Source of the DNA: Cryptosporangium minutisporangium
Lineage (GTDB): Bacteria > Actinomycetota > Actinomycetes > Mycobacteriales > Cryptosporangiaceae
Length of the DNA stretch: 46,973 nt
Assembly: GCF_039536245.1 (NCBI RefSeq)
Contig: NZ_BAAAYN010000040.1
Span: forward strand, 92,493 to 139,465
Reading direction: 5' to 3'
Part shown: positions 1 through 7,651 of the stretch, piece after piece
Layout of the letters: each line of letters opens with the position of its first letter
How positions within the stretch are numbered: position 1 is the first letter of the stretch
The notes under the pieces: generated by a model
Database searches by the model: none
What the model saw: only the letters and a program-made list of their open reading frames with translations
What the model was told of the DNA's origin: nothing
Translations under genes and position numbers: made by a program

Positions 1-483
1 GTGAAGGCGATCACGTCGATCGCCGAACAGACCAACTTGCTGGCGTTGAACGCGACGATCGAAGCGGCTCGGGCCGGTGAATCCGGCAAGGGATTCGCCG
101 TGGTCGCTAACGAGGTCAAGGAACTGGCGCAGGAAACCGCGCGGGCCACCGAGGACATCTCCCGGCGGGTCGAGGCGATCCAGACCGACACCGGAAGCGC
201 GGTGGCCGCGATCGAAGACGTCTCCCGCGTGATCAGGCAGATCAACGACTATCAGACGACGATCGCGTCCGCCGTCGAGGAGCAGACCGCGACGACCAGC
301 GAGATGAACCGGAGCGTGGCCGAGGCGGCGTCCGGCTCCAGCCAGATCGCCGCGAGCATCGGCGGGGTCGCCGCGGTGTCCCGCTCGACGACCACGTCGG
401 TCGTCGAGTCGCAGGAGGCCGCGGGGGAACTCGCCGAGGTGTCCAGCCAGCTCCAGGCGCTGGTGGCCGGCTTCCGGTTCTGA
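1..483 (+). CDS. Methyl-accepting chemotaxis protein, C-terminal part (5' truncated)
   Basis: This is the cytoplasmic signalling end of a chemoreceptor. Near the window start it carries the highly conserved hairpin-tip sequence ([19 protein letters not shown]), which contacts CheA and CheW. The returning coiled-coil arm follows ([19 protein letters not shown], then regularly spaced hydrophobic and Ala/Ser-rich heptads). The reading frame is open from base 1, so the sensor and membrane segments lie outside the window; the first GTG is only the first visible codon. It ends at a TGA at 481-483 with a short hydrophobic tail ([10 protein letters not shown]). It implies a CheA/CheW system elsewhere in the genome. 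The protein is certain; its ligand cannot be told. Confidence 0.95.
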   Translation: MKAITSIAEQTNLLALNATIEAARAGESGKGFAVVANEVKELAQETARATEDISRRVEAIQTDTGSAVAAIEDVSRVIRQINDYQTTIASAVEEQTATTSEMNRSVAEAASGSSQIAASIGGVAAVSRSTTTSVVESQEAAGELAEVSSQLQALVAGFRF

Positions 484-522
484 GCGGTACGGCAGATCGC
501 CGGGCCCACTCCTGTGCCATCG

Positions 523-561
523 TTCCGTTAACGTCATTACGTTTGATCGTTAATAACGGAA
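523..561. repeat. Interrupted palindrome, candidate recombinase or operator site
   Basis: Arms TTCCGTTA (523-530) and TAACGGAA (554-561) are exact inverted repeats. Inside them TTAACG (528-533) pairs with CGTTAA (548-553), and AACGT (530-534) with ACGTT (539-543). The block is AT-rich compared with its surroundings and lies about 95 bp upstream of the tyrosine recombinase start. It could be the core of a site cut by that recombinase, or an operator. Symmetry is directly visible; function is inference. Confidence 0.5.
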
Positions 562-592
562 GGTCCCACCGGGGTGCGCGAATGCGAAGGTT

Positions 593-612
593 CCGATAGC
601 GTTCATTATCGG
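593..612. repeat. Short inverted repeat upstream of recombinase
   Basis: CCGATA (593-598) and TATCGG (607-612) are perfect inverted arms around an 8-nt spacer, 43 bp before the recombinase ATG. It may be an operator for the recombinase gene or an accessory recombination arm. Only the symmetry is supported. Confidence 0.35.
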
Positions 613-654
613 CACCTTCGCGGCAGCCATTGGCCACTGGCACGAAAGGCGCTC

Positions 655-1737
655 ATGGACCGGAGCACTAACGAAATCGCCGTCGCTTCCCACGCCGGCG
701 GGGAGGTCGCACGAACGACCGATGTCGACCACACGATCTCGACGGAGACGGCGCGGCGGATCGCGGCCGCGATACCGCCCAACACGGTTCGCGCCTACGC
801 CGCCGATCGCGCGGCGTTTCGCCGCTGGTGCGCCCTGGTCGGCCGTACTCCCCTCCCGGCCACCGCGGCGACCGCCGCCGAGTACGCCACGTTCCTCGTC
901 GAAGGCGGAGCCCTGCAGGAGAACGGCGAACGCAAGGGCCCCGCGGCGCCGCGCACGGTCGAACGCGCGCTGTCGGCGATCCGCACCGAACACCGCGAGA
1001 ACGGATTCCCGAATCAGCCCGACCTGATCGGTGCCCGCCATGTGATCAACGGCCACCGCTTCGACCGGACGACCAAAGGCATCCGCGACCGGCAGGCCGC
1101 GGCGCTCAGCGTCAGCGACCTGCGCGCCATGGTGGACACCTGCGACCCCGAGACCCTCGCCGGGGCTCGGGATCGCGCCCTGATCGTGCTGGGCTTCAGC
1201 ATGATGGTGCGCCGCTCCGAGCTGGTGGCGCTGAACACCGTCGGCGACCTGCGGGAAACGCCCGACGGCGTCGAGGTGTTGGTGCGCTGGTCCAAGACCG
1301 ACCAGGAGGCCGTCGGCGAGCTGGTCGCGGTGCACTACGGGTCGCACCCGCAGACGTGCCCGGTCCGGCTGTTGCGGGCCTGGCGCCAGCGGCTCGCCGA
1401 CGTCCGGCCCGGCGAAGGCCCACTGTGGATGCCGATCGACAAGCAGGACCGGCTGCCCCACATGCCGGGCTACTCGGGGAAACGGGGCACCGGACGCCTC
1501 TCGGGCAAGGCCGTGGGGATCATCCTCCGGGACGCCGCTCGGAAAGCCGGTGTCAGCAGCGAGGCGCTCTCCGCTCACTCGCTGCGCGTCGGCGGCGCCA
1601 CGGCGGCGTACGAAGCGGGCAACGACCTGCTGGCGATCTCCCGTCGTGGCCGCTGGAAGGACGGCTCGCCGGTGCTGCTCCGCTACATCCGCGAGGTGGA
1701 CAAGTGGAAGGTCAATCCGATGTCCGGTGTGCTGTAA
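655..1737 (+). CDS. Tyrosine recombinase / phage-type integrase family
   Basis: 360-residue site-specific recombinase. An N-terminal core-binding (SAM-like) domain covers roughly residues 40-115 and the catalytic domain 150-355. Catalytic residues are visible: Arg186 or Arg187 in MMVRRSEL, Lys214 in WSKTDQ, His308 and Arg311 in HSLRVGG, Trp334 in RGRWKDG at the histidine/tryptophan position, and nucleophile Tyr344 in LLRYIREV. The ATG at 655 is preferred because an AAAGG-like ribosome site lies just upstream; an upstream GTG at 574 would add an Arg/Cys-rich stretch unlike the family. No excisionase, relaxase or phage gene is adjacent, so this is a solitary recombinase rather than the integrase of a visible element. 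The palindromes at 523-561 and 593-612 are candidate sites for it. Confidence 0.93.
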   Translation: MDRSTNEIAVASHAGGEVARTTDVDHTISTETARRIAAAIPPNTVRAYAADRAAFRRWCALVGRTPLPATAATAAEYATFLVEGGALQENGERKGPAAPRTVERALSAIRTEHRENGFPNQPDLIGARHVINGHRFDRTTKGIRDRQAAALSVSDLRAMVDTCDPETLAGARDRALIVLGFSMMVRRSELVALNTVGDLRETPDGVEVLVRWSKTDQEAVGELVAVHYGSHPQTCPVRLLRAWRQRLADVRPGEGPLWMPIDKQDRLPHMPGYSGKRGTGRLSGKAVGIILRDAARKAGVSSEALSAHSLRVGGATAAYEAGNDLLAISRRGRWKDGSPVLLRYIREVDKWKVNPMSGVL

Positions 1738-1752
1738 GAGAGCCGAGCCCGG

Positions 1753-1775
1753 CGCCGTCCTTGGTCGGGACGGCG
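1753..1775 (+). terminator. Hairpin after recombinase gene
   Basis: CGCCGTCC (1753-1760) and GGACGGCG (1768-1775) form an 8-bp GC stem with a 7-nt loop, 15 nt after the recombinase stop. There is no U-tract, as is usual in GC-rich actinobacteria. Confidence 0.55.
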
Positions 1776-1826
1776 TCGACCTAAGGCACTAGTCCGGCGG
1801 TAGCGGCAGGCCGAAGCCTCGCAGCT

Positions 1827-2858
1827 ATGACCAACACAGTCGAGCGCCCCACCACCAAGCGTTCCCGAGGCTGGTGGCCGGCGGTTGCCCTGTTCCTGCT
1901 CTCGCCGCTGTTCGGCGAGTACCTCCTCGGCAACCTGGCCTTCTCCGACCTGCCGATGCTGCCGTTCCTCGCCCTGCTCTACGGCGCGGGCACACTGCTG
2001 ATCCGGGAGACCGCCCGCCGCTTCGGACGCGGCTCGGCCACGATGCTGCTGCTCGGCGTCGCCTACGCGCTGATCGAGGAGGGCCTCGTCGATCAGATGC
2101 TGTTCAACCACGACTACTTCGCCGGGCAGGCCCAGGAGAGCGACACGATCCTCGCGGCGTTGGGCATCGACGCCTGGCTCACGCTCGTCGTCGTTGCGAT
2201 GCACACGATCTGGAGCACCTACATCCCGATCACCCTTCTGGAGGCCCTCGTACCGGCCAGGGCGACCCGCCCCTGGCTGGGGCCGGTCGGTACGGCGGTG
2301 ACCGCGGTCGTCTTCGTCGCCGGCTCCGTACTGCTCGGCTGGGTGGTGCACTCCGAGACCGGGTTCCTCGCCTCGGCCGGACAGCTGACCGGGACGTCGA
2401 TCGTCGTGATCGTCCTGGTGGCGGCGGCGTTCCTGATCCCGCGACCCGGGGCGGGATCGGACCGGGCGGCGCCGCGGCGCTGGCTCGCCGGACTGGTCGC
2501 CTTCGCCGCGTCGAGCCTGTTCATGTTCACCGAGGTACTGCCCGGCTGGACGGAGGTCGCGGCCGCCGTCACCCTCGTCGTCGTCTTCACCGTCGTCGTC
2601 GTGCGGTGGTCCAGGAGTCGCGGATTCGGTGTCCGCGACCGGCTGGCTCTGGTCGCCGGGGGCGTCCTCACCTACGCCTGGCTGGGGATGACCATGGAGC
2701 CGGAGACCGGGCCGCGGTCGACGCTCGACCAGGTCGGTGCCGTGCTGATCGCCGGCTTCGCGATCGCTCTGGTCGTGCTCGCCTTCCGTACCACCCGCGG
2801 CGGTCGGGGTGCAGTCGAAGACCCTCCGATCGTGGCTTCGCGCCGGGTGCAACCCTGA
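1827..2858 (+). CDS. Multi-pass integral membrane protein, unknown function
   Basis: 343 residues with about nine hydrophobic segments: residues about 17-37, 42-60, 72-88, 113-133, 150-172, 185-202, 225-245, 250-270 and 285-318. The N-terminus is short and positively charged (KRSRGWW) and the tail is cytoplasmic-like and Arg-rich. An acidic motif LIEEGLVDQM follows the third helix. It recalls the EE pair of CPBP-type intramembrane proteases, but no further family motif is visible, so I do not assign that function. It stands alone between the recombinase terminator and the ECF sigma gene, in the same orientation. The ATG at 1827 has only a weak ribosome site. A gene is clear; its role is unknown. 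Confidence 0.8.
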   Translation: MTNTVERPTTKRSRGWWPAVALFLLSPLFGEYLLGNLAFSDLPMLPFLALLYGAGTLLIRETARRFGRGSATMLLLGVAYALIEEGLVDQMLFNHDYFAGQAQESDTILAALGIDAWLTLVVVAMHTIWSTYIPITLLEALVPARATRPWLGPVGTAVTAVVFVAGSVLLGWVVHSETGFLASAGQLTGTSIVVIVLVAAAFLIPRPGAGSDRAAPRRWLAGLVAFAASSLFMFTEVLPGWTEVAAAVTLVVVFTVVVVRWSRSRGFGVRDRLALVAGGVLTYAWLGMTMEPETGPRSTLDQVGAVLIAGFAIALVVLAFRTTRGGRGAVEDPPIVASRRVQP

Positions 2859-2919
2859 GCGCGGCTGGTGCGTAGTAAGACGTCCGGCCGAACGGCGCCG
2901 GCCGACACGGGAGGTGCGG

Positions 2920-3423
2920 GTGCCCTTCTCCGGAGACCCGGGCGCGGAGCAACGCTTCGACGAGTTCTACGCCGCGAACTTCGCGGCGCTCGCGGCACAG
3001 ATCACCGTCTACCTGGGCGACCGCGCCGAAGCCGAGGACATCACCCAGGAGGCGTTCTGCCGGGCGTGGCGCCACTGGCCGCAGATCTCCGGCGGCACCA
3101 ACCCGGTGGGGTGGGTCCACACGGTCGCTTACCGGCTCGCGGTGAGCCGCTGGCGGCGGCTGCGGGTGGCGGTGGCCCACCGCCTCCGGCACCGTCCACA
3201 GAGCATTCCGCCGCCCGACGGCGGGCGGCTGGATCTCCAGGCCGCGCTGGCGACCCTGCCCGACGCGCAGCGCCGCGTCGTCGTCCTGCACTACCTGGCC
3301 GACCTCGGGGTCGACGAGATCGCCGCGCGCGAAGGCGTCCCGGTCGGAACCGTCAAGTCATGGCTGCACCGCGGCCGGGCCCGCCTGGCCACCGCACTCG
3401 ACCGGGAAGGAGCCGCGCAGTGA
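2920..3423 (+). CDS. ECF RNA polymerase sigma factor (SigE-like)
   Basis: Extracytoplasmic-function sigma-70 factor of 167 residues. Region 2 is seen in EQRFDEFYAANFAAL and in EAEDITQEAFCRAWRHW, the polymerase-binding helix with its DxxQE(A)F signature. Region 4 is the C-terminal HTH (LPDAQRRVVVLHYL, VDEIAAREGVPVGTVKSWL). A GTG start at 2920 is chosen because GGGAGG at 2908-2913 gives correct spacing and the protein then starts just before region 2; longer starts add an unrelated Arg-rich leader overlapping the previous gene. The stop overlaps the next start (GTGA), so translation of its membrane partner is coupled. This layout is typical of a sigma factor with a membrane-bound regulator. Confidence 0.9.
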   Translation: MPFSGDPGAEQRFDEFYAANFAALAAQITVYLGDRAEAEDITQEAFCRAWRHWPQISGGTNPVGWVHTVAYRLAVSRWRRLRVAVAHRLRHRPQSIPPPDGGRLDLQAALATLPDAQRRVVVLHYLADLGVDEIAAREGVPVGTVKSWLHRGRARLATALDREGAAQ

Positions 3424-4148
3424 GCGTCGAGGAGAGCGACACCCGGCTGGCCGCGGAACTGGCCGCCTACGAGGCGCGCCTCGTGCCCGGCGTCACCGTC
3501 CGGGGTGGTCCGGCGGCGCGGGCGACCGTGACCCGGCGGCGGCGCTGGAACACCGCGGCGCTCGCCGCCGCGGTCGTGCTGCTGGTGGTGGCGGGCGTCG
3601 GGCTGCTCCGCCCCGAACAGCAGGAGGAGGATCGGCTGGTGCCGGTCACTCCACCGTCGGCCACGGCGTCCTCCGGGGAGCCGTCACCGCCGCCGGGCCC
3701 GCTGGACAACGCGACGATCGACTTCTCCCGGCTCCCGGAGGCCGACTGCGGTGGCCCGACCGTCCAGCTGCGCGACGGCGACAACTCCAACGTCCGCCGC
3801 CTGGACACGGTCTTCAGCTACTACGTCTCGGACCACCGGCCCGTGGTCGCCGACCTCGACGGCGACGGCCGCGACGACTACGTGGCGGTCCTCGGCTGCG
3901 TCGGCGAGGGCGGCGGTGTCGGGCGGTCGTGGCTGCTGATGCTCACCGGCGACCTGCCGCGGCTGACCGTCGCCGGGCCCGGCTTCCCGCTGCAGGCGGT
4001 AGACCGGGAGCGGGACCCCGATCCCGAGCTGGTCGGGCTGCGCGTCGAGGACGGTGTGGTAGTGGCCGACCTGTCGACCGACGGCCAGGAATCGACCGTG
4101 CGGCTGCGCTGGAACGGCACGGAGCTGGCACCGGCGCGCACTAACTGA
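3420..4148 (+). CDS. Single-pass membrane protein with VCBS/FG-GAP-like motif, sigma partner
   Basis: 242 residues translated from a GTG at 3420 overlapping the sigma stop by 4 bases. A cytoplasmic N-terminal segment of about 40 residues (MSVEESDTRLAAELAAYEAR) is followed by basic residues and one membrane helix (TAALAAAVVLLVVAGVGLL, about residues 43-61). A Pro/Ser/Thr-rich linker and an extracytoplasmic domain follow. That domain contains DLDGDGRDDY (from residue 145), the calcium-loop signature of FG-GAP/VCBS repeats, and two cysteines, one just before and one just after the helical linker region, that could pair outside the cell. The position and topology suggest an anti-sigma or co-sensor for the upstream ECF factor, but the zinc anti-sigma motif (HxxxCxxC) is absent. 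Function is therefore inferred from context. Confidence 0.8.
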   Translation: MSVEESDTRLAAELAAYEARLVPGVTVRGGPAARATVTRRRRWNTAALAAAVVLLVVAGVGLLRPEQQEEDRLVPVTPPSATASSGEPSPPPGPLDNATIDFSRLPEADCGGPTVQLRDGDNSNVRRLDTVFSYYVSDHRPVVADLDGDGRDDYVAVLGCVGEGGGVGRSWLLMLTGDLPRLTVAGPGFPLQAVDRERDPDPELVGLRVEDGVVVADLSTDGQESTVRLRWNGTELAPARTN

Positions 4149-4173
4149 ACACGGCCGTTCTCGGATCGATCCA

Positions 4174-4212
4174 GGTGCTCCGGGTGGGCTGAACGAGCTG
4201 ACCCGGAGCACC
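4174..4212 (+). terminator. Strong hairpin separating sigma pair from catabolic operon
   Basis: GGTGCTCCGGGT (4174-4185) and ACCCGGAGCACC (4201-4212) are perfect 12-bp arms with a 15-nt loop, 26 nt after the preceding stop. It likely ends the sigma/membrane-protein transcript. Confidence 0.75.
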
Positions 4213-4251
4213 GCCCTGTGCTTCGCTGGACGCCCCGGCCCGAGGAGTCCG

Positions 4252-5334
4252 ATGGAGTCCTTCGTCCAGCTACGCCGCGGCACCACCCCCCGGCGCGCCC
4301 ACGCCGACCTCGACGGCCTGAAGGACGACGAACTCGGCCGCGCCGGCTTCACCGGCCGCACCGCCCACCTGTATCGGCGGCACGACCCGACGGCCTACCG
4401 CGCGGTCGGCCCGCTCACCGGCACCGATGTCCTGGTCGACGCGCTGGAGCCCACCGATGCGGCCGACCCCGCTGGGACACCGCTGCTGCTGCTGAGCAAC
4501 TCCGACTGCCGGATCTCGCTGTCGCGCCGCGCCGCGCCCACGCCGTTCTACGTGCGCAACGTCGACGGCGACGAGCTCTACTTCGTCCACCGGGGCACCG
4601 GCACGTTCGTCACCGAGTTCGGTGACCTGCCCTACCGGCCCGGCGACTACGTCTACCTGCCGAAGGCCACCACCTACCGGCAGGTGCCCGACGCCGGGGA
4701 CACCACCGCGCTGATCGTCGAGACCACCGAGGAGCTCCGGACGCCGCCCGCCGGGGCACTCGGCCGACACTTCCCGTTCGACAGCGCGCTGGTCGTCATC
4801 CCCGAAGCACGGGTGGTCGAGGACGACGGCCGCGACGAGTACGAGGTCCGGCTCTACCACTCCGGCGAGTGCACCCAGCTGTTCTACCCCCACGACCCCT
4901 GCGACGTCGAAGGTTGGCGCGGCGACAACTTCCCGTTCACGTTCAACGTCGCCGACTACACGGTGCTGGCCAGCGAGAGCGTCCACCTCCCGCCGACCGT
5001 CCACCTGTTCCTGCAGGCGACCGGCGTCGCGGTGCTCAACTTCCTGCCCCGGCCCGCGGAGGCCGTGCCGGGCACCGAACGCTACCCGTGGTACCACCGC
5101 AACGCCGACCACGACGAGGTCGCATTCTTCCACGGCGGCAGCGTGTTCGGCGTCGACGTGCCGGCCGGCCTGCTCTCCCACACCCCGCAGGGCCTGCACC
5201 ACGGCGCACCGGAGAAGGCCAGGGAACGCGCCCGCCGACGATTCGATGAGTACGACCGGGTCGAGTGGCAGATCATCGCCATCGACACCCGCCGCCGCCT
5301 GACCCCCAGCCCCGCGCTGCGGGGACCGGTATGA
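4252..5334 (+). CDS. Homogentisate 1,2-dioxygenase-like cupin
   Basis: 360-residue member of the homogentisate dioxygenase (HGO) fold, shorter than the usual roughly 430. HGO uses Fe(II) and O2 to open the ring of homogentisate. Family features are visible: NVDGDELYFVHRGTG in the first cupin, PPTVHLFLQATG and VLNFLPRP in the core, and YHRNADHDEVAFFHGG followed by HTPQGLHHG in the iron site. His282 (HRN) and His316/317 match iron ligands. The acidic ligand lies one residue further from HRN (Glu289) than in human HGO, where it is His335...Glu341, so the site spacing is altered. GAGGAG just before the ATG supports the start. It is the first gene of a four-gene operon and overlaps the next by ATGA. 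A related gentisate/HGA-type substrate other than homogentisate is quite possible. Confidence 0.85.
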   Translation: MESFVQLRRGTTPRRAHADLDGLKDDELGRAGFTGRTAHLYRRHDPTAYRAVGPLTGTDVLVDALEPTDAADPAGTPLLLLSNSDCRISLSRRAAPTPFYVRNVDGDELYFVHRGTGTFVTEFGDLPYRPGDYVYLPKATTYRQVPDAGDTTALIVETTEELRTPPAGALGRHFPFDSALVVIPEARVVEDDGRDEYEVRLYHSGECTQLFYPHDPCDVEGWRGDNFPFTFNVADYTVLASESVHLPPTVHLFLQATGVAVLNFLPRPAEAVPGTERYPWYHRNADHDEVAFFHGGSVFGVDVPAGLLSHTPQGLHHGAPEKARERARRRFDEYDRVEWQIIAIDTRRRLTPSPALRGPV

Positions 5335-6485
5335 GCGGCTACGACCGCATCCCGTACCTCGTGGTGTTCCCGGACAGCTCACCCCACCGGGACACCTACG
5401 GCGGCGTCGGCGAGACCGTCGCGCTGGAGAGCTACCTGCTCCGCCCGCCGACGCCGAGCGACACCGTGCTGGTGTTCATGCACCCGATCGGCGGCGGCGC
5501 ATACCTGCCGATGGTCACCGCGCTCGCCCGCGCCGGCCACCACGTCATCTACTGCGGCAGCCGGTACCGCGGCGTGGACTCCGCGCTGATCATGGAGAAG
5601 GTCGTCGAAGACCTCGGCGCGTGCGTCCGCGACGCCCGGGACCGCCTCGGCTACTCCTACGTGGTGCTCGCGGGCTGGTCCGGCGGCGGCGCGCTCTCGC
5701 TCTACTACCAGCAGCAGGCCCGGAAACCCACGGTCACCGCGCCACCCGGCGGCGGCCCACCCGACCTCACGCAGCTGGACCTCGTCCCGGCCGACGCGGT
5801 ACTGCTGCTCGCCGCCCACGTCAGCAGGCACGGCACGCTCACCGAGTGGCTCGACGCGGCGATCCTCGACGAAACCGACCCGGACGTCCGCGACCCCGCG
5901 CTCGACCTCTACGACCCGCACGGCCCGCAGCCCCCGTACGACCCGGCGTTCCTGCACACCTACCGGGCCGCGCAGATCGCCCGTAACCGCCGCATCACCG
6001 CGTGGGCGCGCGACGAACTGGACCGGTTACCCCCGCACGAGGAACGCGGATTCGTCGTGCACGGCACGATGGCCGACCCGCGCTGGCTCGACCCGGCCGT
6101 CGACCCCAACGACCGGGCACCGGGCCGCTGCTACCTCGGGGATCCGCGGATCGTCAACAACGGCCCCGTCGGCCTGGCCCGCTTCACCACGCTGCGCAGC
6201 TGGCTGTCCCAGTGGAGCTACGACGACGCCCGCGGCGACGGCGTCCGCTGCGCCGCCGACGTCGGCGTCCCCACCCTGGTCGTCGGCAACAGCGCCGACG
6301 ACGCCTGTACACCCAGCCACACCCGGCGGCTCTACGACGCGGTGGGCCACCCCGACCGCACCCTGCACGTCGTCGACGGCGCCACGCACTACTACGCCGG
6401 GCCCGACCAGCGCCCGAAACTCGCCGAAGCGGTCGGCGTCATCACCGGCTGGCTCGCCGACCGCGGTCTCGGAGGACACCGATGA
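5331..6485 (+). CDS. Alpha/beta hydrolase
   Basis: 384-residue alpha/beta-hydrolase. The oxyanion-side strand is LVFMHPIGGG. The nucleophile elbow is AGWSGGGAL (Ser117), the acid is in NSADDACTP (Asp323 or Asp324), and the base is in DGATHYY (His353). A long insertion between about residues 135 and 300 forms the cap. The ATG overlaps the dioxygenase stop and the stop overlaps the dehydrogenase start (ATGA both times), so it is translationally coupled within the catabolic operon. There it may hydrolyse the ring-cleavage product, an ester or a CoA thioester. No signal peptide is seen, so it is cytoplasmic. Family is confident; substrate is unknown. Confidence 0.9.
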   Translation: MSGYDRIPYLVVFPDSSPHRDTYGGVGETVALESYLLRPPTPSDTVLVFMHPIGGGAYLPMVTALARAGHHVIYCGSRYRGVDSALIMEKVVEDLGACVRDARDRLGYSYVVLAGWSGGGALSLYYQQQARKPTVTAPPGGGPPDLTQLDLVPADAVLLLAAHVSRHGTLTEWLDAAILDETDPDVRDPALDLYDPHGPQPPYDPAFLHTYRAAQIARNRRITAWARDELDRLPPHEERGFVVHGTMADPRWLDPAVDPNDRAPGRCYLGDPRIVNNGPVGLARFTTLRSWLSQWSYDDARGDGVRCAADVGVPTLVVGNSADDACTPSHTRRLYDAVGHPDRTLHVVDGATHYYAGPDQRPKLAEAVGVITGWLADRGLGGHR

Positions 6486-7651
6486 GCATCCGACAGGCCG
6501 TCCGGACCTTCGTCGACGACGAGGTCATCCCCGCCGAACCGGCACTGAACGCCGCCCGCGGCGGCGAACCGCTGCAAACCCTCCGCGAAAGCGCGAAGAA
6601 ACAGGGCCTCTGGGCGCTCGGCCACCCGGCCGAACTCGGCGGCGGCGGCCTGTCGTTCCGCGACTTCGTGCTGATCAACGAGATCATCGGCCGATCCCGC
6701 TGGGGCCAGCTGGCACTCGGCACCGTGTCCATGCAGGACTCGATCATGCTGCACCGGTTCGGCACCGCGCACCACCGCGCCCGCTGGCTGGAGCCGCTGG
6801 TCGCCGGGGAGATCATGCCGAGCGTCGCGATGACCGAACCGGAGGTCGCCGGCTCCGACCCGACGCTCATCCGCGCCACCGCCCGCCTGGACGGCGACGA
6901 GTGGGTCATCGACGCCCACAAGTGGTTCACCACCGGCGCGTCCGGCGCCGCGTTCACCACCGTGTTCGTCCGCACCGAACCCGACGGCACGGAGCCGCAC
7001 CGGGCGCTCTCGGCGATCGTCGTCCCGGCCGGAGCCCCCGGCTTCGAGATCGTGCGGGTCGTCCCGACGATGGGCGGCACCAGCGGTGACCACTGCGAGA
7101 TCCGCCTCACCGCGGTCCGCGTCCCCCGGGAGAACCTGCTCGGCGAACGCGGCGGCGGCTTCGGCGTCGCGCAGGTCCGGCTCGGCCCCGGCCGGATCTT
7201 CCACGCGATGCGCTGGCTCGGGCAGGCCCAGCGCGCGTTCGAGCTGATGCTGGAGCGGGCCCGCACCCGCTACGCCCACGGCTCGGTGCTCGCCGAGAAA
7301 GGCGAGATCCAGCGGTACATCGCCGAGTCCGCCGCCGACATCCAAGCCGCGCGGCTGCTGGTGCTCGACGCCGCCGACGCCTACGACTCCGACGGGCGGG
7401 CCCGCGACCAGATCGCGATCGCCAAGTTCTGGGTCGCGCGGATCCTGCACGACGTCGTCGACCGGGCCATCCAGGTCCACGGCGCGCTCGGCGTCACCGG
7501 CGACACCCCGCTGGAAGAGATGTACCGGGAGGCCCGCTACGCGCGGATCTACGACGGCCCCGACGAGGTGCACCGGATGACCGTGGCGCGGCGCCTGATC
7601 GCCGACCCCGGGCGCGCCCCGTGGCTCCGGGGAGATGCCTCACATGCCTGA
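6482..7651 (+). CDS. Acyl-CoA dehydrogenase, ACAD10/11 (LvaC) type
   Basis: 389-residue flavoprotein of the acyl-CoA dehydrogenase family. It has an N-terminal helical domain (about 1-105), a middle beta domain with the FAD-contacting MTEPEVAGSDP and HKWFTTGASGA, and a C-terminal helical domain with VHGALGVTGDTPLEEMYREAR. The C-terminal active-site motif is YDGPDEVH (Asp358-Gly-Pro-Asp-Glu), the form typical of ACAD10/ACAD11 and LvaC proteins, in place of the YEGT motif with Glu seen in straight beta-oxidation enzymes. These relatives act with an APH-type kinase on 4-hydroxyacyl-CoAs. The next gene here is exactly such a kinase, overlapping by 8 bases. The start overlaps the hydrolase stop and has GGAGG nearby. 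Confidence 0.92.
   Translation: MSIRQAVRTFVDDEVIPAEPALNAARGGEPLQTLRESAKKQGLWALGHPAELGGGGLSFRDFVLINEIIGRSRWGQLALGTVSMQDSIMLHRFGTAHHRARWLEPLVAGEIMPSVAMTEPEVAGSDPTLIRATARLDGDEWVIDAHKWFTTGASGAAFTTVFVRTEPDGTEPHRALSAIVVPAGAPGFEIVRVVPTMGGTSGDHCEIRLTAVRVPRENLLGERGGGFGVAQVRLGPGRIFHAMRWLGQAQRAFELMLERARTRYAHGSVLAEKGEIQRYIAESAADIQAARLLVLDAADAYDSDGRARDQIAIAKFWVARILHDVVDRAIQVHGALGVTGDTPLEEMYREARYARIYDGPDEVHRMTVARRLIADPGRAPWLRGDASHA

Noticed and set aside
655-1737. Integrated phage or ICE
   Set aside because: Only the recombinase is present; no structural, replication, excision or transfer gene is in the surroundings.
1827-2858. CPBP-type intramembrane protease
   Set aside because: Only an EE pair resembles the family; the later conserved Arg and His motifs are not visible.
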